From: Sinohyriopsis cumingii
Lineage: Eukaryota; Mollusca; Bivalvia; Unionida; Unionidae
Direction of reading: 5' to 3'
DNA length: 64,000 nucleotides
NCBI GenBank assembly: GCA_028554795.2
Contig: CM068827.1
Coordinates: 136,430,371 to 136,494,370 of the forward strand
This document shows, piece after piece, positions 61,701 to 64,000 of the stretch (positions are counted from its first letter, which is position 1; every line of letters begins with the position of its first letter). The notes under the pieces were generated by a model that was not told where the DNA came from, did no database searches, and saw only the letters and a program-made list of their open reading frames with translations. A program made the position numbers and the translations under genes.

Positions 61701-63183
61701 TTTTGTTAGATATAAAATTTTTGATGTCATGTGATGAAGTGACATGGTGAAACCAATTAATGACGAAGATCTTATGACTAATGTATGGTGTGCGTGTGTG
61801 TGTGTTAATTTGAAACAGTCAAAGTATAACTAGAATGTGCATCATTTGTGTTTTGTTTATAGTGGAAGTTCATGAAATTCAAGTTAATTATTACATGTAT
61901 TTTATAATGTCAACATATATGAGCATTAAAAAGGCAATAACTCAATGTTAAACACAGAGAATTGACATCTCTCAAAATGACTTGCCCCATCCTGGAGTAA
62001 ACCATGTGACTTTAAAAATCAAACAAATAAATTGTAGCACTTTGAGTTTTGAAATTCTACTGTAATTCAAAATGCCAGTTTGATTCAAATGTAGATTGTT
62101 CAGACAAATAATAATATCTCACATTAATAATAAATCTATATCCATATAAATATTATGATGATGCATTAATAATTAATATATAGATCCTGATAAATGTAAA
62201 TATGAGATATTAATTATTAATATATATCAAGATAAATGTAAATATGACATATTAGTAATTATTCTGATAAATATAAAGCAGGGTTTATGTTTTGGGGATC
62301 ACGGTTGCTCTTGCACCGTCTCACTCCTTAAATTGCTTCTGAAGATTTCCATACGTTTTCTGAGGGAACTTTTGAATTTTTCCCCAGATTTCATGGCAGT
62401 TGCCTTTCATAAATACTGATATGTTTACAGGTTCCTCCATGTTGATATATATGTCATGTACTATAAATGATGATATAAATATTTTGGTGGCAGGAATGTA
62501 TTGTAAACATTAATTAATTTAGTTTAATGATGAAACGTATTGTTATTCCTAACAATTTAGCTTATTTGTTGACATAATCAGATTAAACCAGTGTTTATGT
62601 TTTGAACGTGCAGTTTTACTTAACTGACATTGACATTTTCATGTGTCACTGTTCCTTTGCACTTATGCATACAAATATGTGATCTGTTAAAAAGATTATA
62701 TGCAATTAAGTTCAACCAGTCACATTTCAACAATGTAATGTTACTCTGTGTAGGTACAATATTGTCATCACTGACAGTGAACAAATGGTGACAAAAATAT
62801 GATGTAAAGTTTGTGTCAGGCATTTGCCAAAAAGATGCATTGACAGTTGTATTCATGTTTGAGGAGAGTGAATAATCCTGATAAATATAAAGATGGCACA
62901 TTAATATTTACTGTAGGTTATTCAGATGATTAGATCATGCAAAAATAAATGTAGGTTGTCCAATTAAAGGATAAGATTACACTTTAATATTTATAGATTT
63001 AGGGACTACTCCTAATCGTTTTGTAAAATATAAATTGTGTTCTATAGTTATTCACATCAATACTTTACTGACATACTGTAGTTTTCATTTAAATATTGTT
63101 GACCTTTACCCTCCCAAGCTTGCACAGGCAACAGAGATGCTGTACGAGAGACTGGACACCATGAATGTATCCTGTATAGAAAG
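15631..63183 (+). CDS. NCBP1: NCBP1 (CBP80), 5' half, 14 exons
   Basis: Encodes the large subunit of the nuclear cap-binding complex, which with NCBP2 binds the 5' cap of RNA polymerase II transcripts and supports splicing, 3' processing, export and the first round of translation. Exons: 15631-15676, 21791-21876, 22289-22389, 26537-26621, 27406-27477, 29784-29891, 32185-32232, 34966-35039, 37040-37109, 41643-41858, 46956-47053, 53726-53789, 54956-55066, 63119-63183. All junctions are GT-AG and phases join correctly, giving about 414 codons. The product starts [15 protein letters not shown] and has a basic nuclear-localisation-like segment (ARKHRR), the first MIF4G helical domain (roughly residues 28-240) and the start of the second ([19 protein letters not shown]). 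The family is near 790 residues, so the rest lies beyond the window. No disruption is seen. All the transposon relics listed after 15.7 kb lie in its introns. Confidence 0.95.
16444..17780 (-). mobile_element. hAT-type DNA transposon relic
   Basis: A 1.34 kb element in NCBP1 intron 1. The ends are inverted repeats: CAGGGATGGTCCTGG at the left, and CAGGGATCGTCCTGG reading inward from the right. Both sub-termini carry repeats of GTCGCC(A) in opposite orientation. The string CATTAA flanks both ends directly. Inside, the minus strand keeps the hAT dimerisation-domain signature (next entry). The middle is decayed and cannot encode a transposase. CAGGG termini are typical of hAT elements; the family's usual target duplication is 8 bp, here only 6 bp match. 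Confidence 0.8.
16657..16854 (-). pseudogene. hAT transposase C-terminal fragment
   Basis: The open frame contains [20 protein letters not shown] followed by [16 protein letters not shown], the signature of the hAT C-terminal dimerisation domain (usually P.ST.DCERGFS.MN.IKT). Cys-Glu-Cys-Gly replaces Cys-Glu-Arg-Gly. The rest of the transposase is missing. Confidence 0.8.
17781..21790. other. Intron 1 remainder
   Basis: No exon or RNA gene seen. It holds a 30 bp sequence duplicated at about 20638-20696 (ATAATGAAAAAAATACTGAAG repeated) and, from about 20940 to 21500, a degenerate dispersed repeat with phrases such as AAATGGTGC.GATC and GGCTGCCATTATGGC that also appears near 47690-48190 in intron 11. 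Confidence 0.5.
21791..21876 (+). CDS. NCBP1: NCBP1 exon 2
   Basis: Acceptor AACAG, donor GTGGGT. Encodes a basic ARKHRR segment and the family-typical [15 protein letters not shown] at the start of the first MIF4G domain. Ends on a codon boundary. Confidence 0.95.
22289..22389 (+). CDS. NCBP1: NCBP1 exon 3
   Basis: Acceptor TTTCTAG, donor GTATTG. Encodes [20 protein letters not shown], strongly conserved in CBP80. Ends after two bases of a Cys codon. Confidence 0.95.
22390..25558. other. Intron 3, left part
   Basis: No gene is seen. A 52 bp direct duplication lies at 22781-22832 and 22833-22884 (begins GTCATGGTCTGGCAGT). At about 23330-23410 there is a short dispersed-type sequence with TAGAACCTGTCTTGAAAGAC and an internal inverted GACCAC...GTGGTC. 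Confidence 0.55.
25559..25867 (+). repeat. 37 bp tandem repeat array
   Basis: About eight imperfect copies of a 37 bp unit built on TAGATGAAATAGACTTGTTA and TGCTTAAGTGATTGCAG. Copies diverge by several substitutions each. There are no spacers, so it is a minisatellite and not CRISPR. It lies in NCBP1 intron 3. Confidence 0.85.
26537..26621 (+). CDS. NCBP1: NCBP1 exon 4
   Basis: Acceptor CTTTCAG, donor GTGTGG. Encodes [20 protein letters not shown] and GGE. Phase joins exon 3 and ends on a codon boundary. Confidence 0.95.
26969..27288 (+). mobile_element. tRNA-derived SINE with intact target duplication
   Basis: In intron 4. The head resembles a tRNA: A-box-like TGGCCTAGTGC and B-box GGTTTGATTCC about 45 bases apart. 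A body of about 210 bp follows, ending in GTTAAAAATCCAAATCAC and a CA repeat. ATTCTACAAAT occurs directly before (26958-26968) and after (27289-27299), a perfect 11 bp target-site duplication, so the insertion is fairly young. It was mobilised by a LINE. The tail style resembles mollusc SINEs. Confidence 0.85.
27406..27477 (+). CDS. NCBP1: NCBP1 exon 5
   Basis: Acceptor TTTCAG, donor GTATTC. 24 codons, [18 protein letters not shown] and on. Its 3' end and donor are echoed by degenerate tandem copies in the following intron. Confidence 0.95.
27464..27870 (+). repeat. Tandem repeats spanning exon 5 donor site
   Basis: Four to five degenerate copies of a roughly 90-100 bp unit. The first begins inside exon 5 (CTGCGCTTATCATG|GTATTC); later copies near 27563, 27647, 27736 and 27838 keep GCT(G/A).(C/G)CTTA..., GTATTCAT(T/C)TTGAAT and TGA(G/A)CCTAGGG.. 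blocks. At least the copies near 27647 and 27736 keep a GTATTCAT donor-like string. Confidence 0.7.
27871..29783. other. Intron 5 remainder
   Basis: AT-rich intronic sequence. I see no gene, RNA or clear repeat. Confidence 0.5.
29784..29891 (+). CDS. NCBP1: NCBP1 exon 6
   Basis: Acceptor TACCAG, donor GTTTGT. 36 codons including [19 protein letters not shown], matching the conserved [12 protein letters not shown] region of the family. Confidence 0.95.
29892..31178. other. Intron 6, left part
   Basis: AT-rich intronic sequence with no recognisable gene or repeat. Confidence 0.5.
31179..31360 (+). mobile_element. 5'-truncated SINE
   Basis: Shares GAAAGCTTGCCAGTAGCTTC, TGGTTCTTTCC, CCATGTATAGCCTATC and GGTGT.AAACCCTATAACAAC with the full-length copy at 31797-32043, but lacks the tRNA-like head. 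It ends in an ACAACAAC tail. Confidence 0.75.
31797..32043 (+). mobile_element. tRNA-derived SINE, full length
   Basis: Head with A-box-like TGGCAGAGTAGTCTAAAGC and B-box GGTTCGAGTC, body with CCATGTATAGCCTATC, and tail GGTGTTAAACCATATAACAAC. A perfect 13 bp duplication, ACATCCACATCAG, flanks it at 31784-31796 and 32044-32056. In NCBP1 intron 6, just before exon 7. Same family as 59759-59998. Confidence 0.88.
32185..32232 (+). CDS. NCBP1: NCBP1 exon 7
   Basis: Acceptor TTTCAG, donor GTGAGT. 16 codons, [17 protein letters not shown] short exon, conserved in the family. Confidence 0.95.
32478..32775 (+). repeat. Imperfect tandem minisatellite in intron 7
   Basis: Alternating units of about 36-43 bp built on GACA(G/A)TCATCTTT.TC and TTAATGGCAATAATTT. 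A short open frame on the minus strand across it is a by-product of the repeat and not a gene. Confidence 0.8.
32776..33640. other. Intron 7 middle
   Basis: No gene or clear repeat seen. Confidence 0.45.
33913..34400 (+). pseudogene. Zinc-finger/BED-like transposon relic
   Basis: A short frame from about 33934 (MASRVVERD) encodes [21 protein letters not shown] and [16 protein letters not shown], then stops. The CxxC plus NYGSRG pattern resembles the finger at the start of proteins carried by hAT-like transposons. From TGGCATTTTGTGACCTCTGC (about 34072) a stretch of about 90 bp is duplicated once (to about 34250), breaking the frame. The rest to 34400 includes Lys/Glu-rich coding remnants. 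Identity is a pattern impression. Confidence 0.35.
34401..34965. other. Intron 7 end
   Basis: No gene or repeat recognised before exon 8. Confidence 0.45.
34966..35039 (+). CDS. NCBP1: NCBP1 exon 8
   Basis: Acceptor CTTTCAG, donor GTGAAG. Encodes [19 protein letters not shown] and the start of a Ser codon (two bases). Confidence 0.95.
35040..35740. other. Intron 8, left part
   Basis: No gene. Sequence near 35235-35330 (CATTATAGCACC, CATTATAAGTGTGGGTGCC) looks like a dispersed repeat but I cannot name it. Confidence 0.4.
35761..35960 (+). repeat. 30 bp tandem repeat and larger duplication
   Basis: Three exact-length 30 bp units (35761-35790, 35791-35820, 35821-35850) each begin TTATTATCCA(G/A)ACCTGCC. 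A longer unit including TTTTGCCATAAGTCTTA(C/T)G recurs at about 35897-35970. The CCTGCCAACCCT core also appears near 57548, so it may derive from the end of a DNA transposon. Confidence 0.75.
36456..36535 (+). repeat. Dispersed repeat with AGCGCTTTACA core
   Basis: Contains TGTATAGCGCCTAATCTTTA and CTCTAAGCGCTTTACAACAT. This motif pair is common in repetitive sequences of many aquatic animals. Only a short piece is present. Confidence 0.5.
37040..37109 (+). CDS. NCBP1: NCBP1 exon 9
   Basis: Acceptor TTACAG, donor GTTAGT. Encodes [20 protein letters not shown] then QEE. It completes the phase from exon 8. Confidence 0.95.
37157..37282 (+). repeat. 40 bp tandem repeat, three copies
   Basis: Three nearly identical units beginning AGCCATTACTATGGTACATC. 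The third has a GGTCAC to GATCAC change and the array ends in a diverged start. The array lies just after exon 9. Confidence 0.92.
37565..37745 (-). repeat. Inverted terminal repeat copy of DIRS-like relic (left)
   Basis: On the minus strand this reads CAGGATATGGGTGGCCACC.AGTGG..., ACAAGGGAGTTA, then TGGATTTGGAGGTAGC and CTAACATTAATGTGACTGG. It matches 41160-41320 in opposite orientation. The two flank tyrosine-recombinase coding remnants. Confidence 0.65.
37746..39149. other. Intron 9, between repeat and coding relic
   Basis: No intact gene. Probably decayed element sequence or ordinary intron; I cannot assign it. Confidence 0.4.
39150..40990 (+). mobile_element. DIRS-like retrotransposon relic
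   Basis: Decayed plus-strand coding sequence in several frames. Near 39765-39830 it reads ADALSIRW then [10 protein letters not shown], the signature found after the RNase H domain in DIRS elements. From about 39885 a tyrosine recombinase follows: PITIKGCYS (about 40155) and [17 protein letters not shown] (about 40375), the latter including the first catalytic Arg region. Many stops and shifts interrupt it. The upstream part (39190-39500) is compatible with RNase H remnants. DIRS elements use a tyrosine recombinase in place of a DDE integrase and have inverted terminal repeats, which fits the flanking pair at 37565 and 41160. Confidence 0.75.
41160..41320 (+). repeat. Inverted terminal repeat copy of DIRS-like relic (right)
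   Basis: Plus-strand CTGGGATACAGGTGTCCACC, ACAAGGGAGTTA and CTAATGTTAATGTGATTGG match the complement of 37565-37745. Shorter relatives of the CTAATGTTAATGTGATT end lie near 40995, 44455, 47555, 59680 and 60650. Confidence 0.65.
41643..41858 (+). CDS. NCBP1: NCBP1 exon 10
   Basis: Acceptor ATTCAG, donor GTGAGC. 72 codons, the largest exon here, with [31 protein letters not shown] and [12 protein letters not shown], all hallmarks of CBP80. Confidence 0.97.
41859..42700. other. Intron 10, left part
   Basis: AT-rich; no gene or nameable repeat. Confidence 0.45.
42701..43370 (+). mobile_element. Possible second DIRS-like fragment, 5' part
   Basis: Contains a Lys/Ser-rich open stretch ([19 protein letters not shown], about 42740-42800) of the kind seen in retroelement Gag tails, and an AGGTGGTACCTGAGAGAATTGGGC element-end-like sequence (spread over 43265-43290). 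Assignment is weak alone but it adjoins a recombinase fragment at 44060. Confidence 0.35.
43371..44060 (+). repeat. 53 bp satellite array, about 13 copies
   Basis: Thirteen or so copies of a 53 bp unit containing GGGTTATATGCACTGTGTAT, AGAAAATTAACACAGGGACC and ATACAGGT. Copies are 90% or more alike by eye, with variants such as CAAGTTTGATG versus CAGGTATGATT recurring in non-adjacent copies, which suggests higher-order expansion. It lies between two pieces of DIRS-like coding relic. Confidence 0.95.
44061..44380 (+). pseudogene. DIRS-like recombinase C-terminal fragment
   Basis: Directly after the satellite the frame reads [19 protein letters not shown], which resembles the HEVRALA..LAF..N.SL segment holding the second catalytic Arg of DIRS tyrosine recombinases; Asp replaces the usual His. 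A stop follows soon after. The next 200 bases have an unassigned open stretch. Confidence 0.55.
44381..46261. other. Intron 10, right part
   Basis: Decayed repeat ends near 44440-44700 (CTTACCTTTATTCTAATGTA, TGGATTTTATAGGCAG) and otherwise plain AT-rich intron. No gene. Confidence 0.45.
46262..46395 (-). mobile_element. tRNA-derived SINE fragment, minus strand
   Basis: Read on the minus strand it starts GGCCATTGTGGTTCAACGAT with an A-box-like region, then a B-box-like TTTGATTCCCACC, and ends GTGTCCTTGGGCAAGGCATT, a 3' module shared by SINEs in many animals. No target duplication found. Confidence 0.65.
46956..47053 (+). CDS. NCBP1: NCBP1 exon 11
   Basis: Acceptor AACCAG, donor GTAATT. Encodes [20 protein letters not shown] and a basic HRERKD segment, ending two bases into a Cys codon. 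Confidence 0.95.
47054..50409. other. Intron 11, left part
   Basis: No exon. About 47555-48200 repeats phrases of the dispersed family in intron 1 (AATGGTGC.GATC.GA, GGCTGCC). About 48775-48860 resembles 21360-21450 (GTCCCTTTGAGGGACTTTTT versus GTCCTTTTGAGGGATTGTTA). These look like old copies of one mobile family I cannot name. Confidence 0.45.
50410..51830 (+). mobile_element. Decayed transposon with CCTTGAAAA-rich ends
   Basis: Both ends are rich in CCTTGAAAA-type repeats (50425-50530 and 51750-51820). Between them are open fragments: one containing [20 protein letters not shown] (about 50805) and one near 51320-51400 reading [13 protein letters not shown] then SNSLRKNV, a pattern I associate with proteins encoded by repetitive elements in aquatic animals. 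No intact gene. Superfamily uncertain. Confidence 0.4.
52693..52770. repeat. TA dinucleotide microsatellite
   Basis: An uninterrupted run of about 39 TA units. Length is likely polymorphic and may be mis-assembled. Confidence 0.97.
52914..53065 (+). repeat. 76 bp direct duplication
   Basis: Copies at 52914-52989 and 52990-53065 differ by one base (TTTTTT versus TTCTTT). Each starts CATGAACAAATGAAGCTGAT and ends GTTGCCAGT. Very recent compared with the surrounding diverged array. Confidence 0.95.
53726..53789 (+). CDS. NCBP1: NCBP1 exon 12
   Basis: Acceptor TTCCAG, donor GTATGA. Encodes [20 protein letters not shown], matching the conserved KIPLNYHIVE segment. Confidence 0.95.
53790..54955. 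other. Intron 12
   Basis: No gene. Three related phrases around GGCAC.TCTGGATGCCT lie at 53978-54090. Nothing else recognised. Confidence 0.5.
54956..55066 (+). CDS. NCBP1: NCBP1 exon 13
   Basis: Acceptor TTTCAG, donor GTATCC. 37 codons with [15 protein letters not shown] and [16 protein letters not shown]. Confidence 0.95.
55300..55500 (-). repeat. DIRS-like terminal repeat copy, minus strand
   Basis: On the minus strand it reads TGCTGGATTTGAGAGGTAGT followed by a diverged version of the AATGT.ATTGGG.AA end. It resembles 37565-37745 (minus) and 63200-63345 (minus), and pairs in inverted orientation with plus copies near 59680 or 60590-60690. Confidence 0.5.
55900..57460 (+). mobile_element. 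DIRS-like reverse transcriptase relic
   Basis: In intron 13. The 5' part (55960-56080) has an acidic open stretch compatible with Gag. A Gln-rich stretch follows (about 56650). At about 57040-57090 one frame reads [15 protein letters not shown], the reverse-transcriptase start typical of DIRS elements, and nearby [16 protein letters not shown] corresponds to the following SRLN..-...F+MET segment. Several stops and shifts; no functional enzyme. Terminal-repeat-like sequences lie on both sides in opposite orientation (55300-55500 and about 60590-60690). Confidence 0.65.
57540..58560 (+). mobile_element. Zinc-finger/hAT-like transposon fragment
   Basis: Starts near CCATACCTGCCAACCCTCAC, a terminus-like sequence also seen at 35761. 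Coding remnants at about 58310-58500 read [13 protein letters not shown], and further on a fragment spelling [15 protein letters not shown], which recalls the H.....KH and FL.EHNLPF..ADH segments of BED/TTF-type finger proteins from hAT-like elements. Frames are broken. Confidence 0.35.
58561..59758. other. Intron 13 middle
   Basis: No gene. A short SINE-body fragment (CCATGTATAGCCTATCGTG) lies near 58935-58955. A minus-strand open stretch at 59292-59546 has no recognised domain. A diverged DIRS-like end lies near 59680. Confidence 0.45.
59759..59998 (+). mobile_element. tRNA-derived SINE
   Basis: Same family as 31797-32043: head GGCCCAGAGTGGCCAAGTGG with TCTAAAGCGCTC, B-box-like GGGTACGAGTC, GAAAGCTTGCCAGTAGCTTC, CCTCCACCATTAATACTGGC, CCATGTATTGCCTGTC and the GGCGTTAAACCCT tail. 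No clear target duplication. Confidence 0.82.
60000..63118. other. Intron 13, right part
   Basis: No exon before 63119. A 30-40 bp sequence around GCAGAACCTTGTTGGGA is duplicated at about 60285-60360. A DIRS-like end with GGGCTGGATTTGCAAGGTA lies at about 60617-60690. AT-rich short repeats (GATAAATGTAAATATGA) occur at 62100-62290. Otherwise nothing recognised. Confidence 0.5.
63119..63183 (+). CDS. NCBP1: NCBP1 exon 14 (last in window)
   Basis: Acceptor CCCAAG, donor GTTGGT. Encodes [20 protein letters not shown] then E and two bases of an Arg codon. The gene continues to the right. Confidence 0.95.
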
Positions 63184-64000
63184 GTTGGTTATCATCAGGG
63201 ATAAAACCCATTCTCCAGTAAATGCATTCCCTGATCTCATTAACATGTGGGGAAAGAATCCACTACCTCCTAAATCCAGCCCTTATGAAAAAATGAAAAT
63301 TTGGTCTTTCACATCAAAATGCCATGTTGACAAAGGGTAGAAACTCTTCCACATTGCCTCCCTTACCAAAGCTAAGTGGTTACTCAGCAGCCACATGTTA
63401 ATCACGTTAAACTTTTGTTTGTTATGTTCTTGATTATATGACTTGGATATCTTTGTTATTTCAATCTGTCCCTCTAGATAGGTAGTGTTGCATATTAATT
63501 TATTTGTTACATGTTACAATTATTATTGTGAATTTTGATCAGTATTCTTGTTCATTGGTAGGATGGTCTTCTTTATTATGGCCTTGTTCTCAAACATTAT
63601 GTTGTTGGTACCAGTTGTTTATTTACACATACTGCTTGTAGATTTTGTTTCTAGAAATGACAAGTGTTACTGTTACATGTGAATACTTTTGGGTTGTTAT
63701 TTTTAATTCATTTTTGTCATACTGTGATTTCATTTGAACAGTAACATGTGCTAAGTGTAAGTTTTTAAAGTCAATAAGTAGATACATGGTTTGTATCTGT
63801 CTTGCACACAGTGTTTTTTGTGTCATATGGTCAGAAGGTCCATGTTTTTATGGAAAAGCTTGACTGATCATTGGCAAAGAACCAAGAAGTGACTATGCAC
63901 TTGCTGGCCTTGGCTGGCTAATATTTGTCCTTATTTCCATCACAAATCTCAAAAAGTGGCCCGGATTTATGGTGAGAGAGTGTACTCCCTGCATTGCCAT
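63184..64000. other. Start of NCBP1 intron 14
   Basis: Begins with donor GTTGGT and runs to the window edge. About 63200-63345 read on the minus strand contains GGGCTGGATTTAGGAGGTAG, another DIRS-like terminal repeat copy. No gene seen. Confidence 0.5.

Overview
This window looks like animal nuclear DNA, most likely from a marine lophotrochozoan, probably a mollusc. It is AT-rich. From about 15.6 kb to the right edge it is occupied by one intron-rich gene, the 5' half of NCBP1 (nuclear cap-binding protein subunit 1, CBP80). Fourteen exons can be placed, and the 13 introns fully inside the window all have GT-AG ends. The mollusc suggestion rests on tRNA-derived SINEs whose tails end in GTTAAA followed by CA- or AAC-rich simple repeats; it is an inference, not a proof.

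The first 14.1 kb is an integrated DNA virus or virus-like transposon of the Polinton/Maverick/adintovirus kind. On the minus strand, read right to left, lies an intact morphogenesis cassette: a coiled-coil virion/scaffold-like protein, a protein resembling adenovirus pVI, a double-jelly-roll major capsid candidate, a small basic/hydrophobic virion protein, an adenain-type cysteine protease, a fibre-like protein with a phage tail-fibre motif, a two-helix membrane protein and a penton-like minor capsid protein. Diverging from it on the plus strand is a protein-primed-type family B DNA polymerase. All its exonuclease and polymerase motifs are recognisable, but it is interrupted by four in-frame TAA codons and one frameshift. 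It is followed by a duplicated promoter and a separate, intact copy of the polymerase N-terminal domain. I see no packaging ATPase, no integrase and no terminal repeats; they are lost or lie left of base 1.

From 14.1 to 15.6 kb there is no gene except the presumed NCBP1 promoter and 5' UTR. The NCBP1 introns hold relics of mobile elements: a hAT transposon (intron 1), tRNA-derived SINEs (introns 4, 6, 10, 13), DIRS-like tyrosine-recombinase retrotransposons with inverted terminal repeats (introns 9, 10, 13), zinc-finger/hAT-like fragments (introns 7, 11, 13) and several tandem arrays (37, 40, 53, 30 and 76 bp units, and TA dinucleotides).

Most interesting points: the protease frame has no ATG and is joined to the preceding ORF through a canonical A AAA AAG slippery heptamer; the pVI-like protein carries adenain-type cleavage sites near both ends; the polymerase N-terminal domain has been duplicated with its promoter and kept under protein-level constraint; and the capsid genes are intact while the polymerase is broken.
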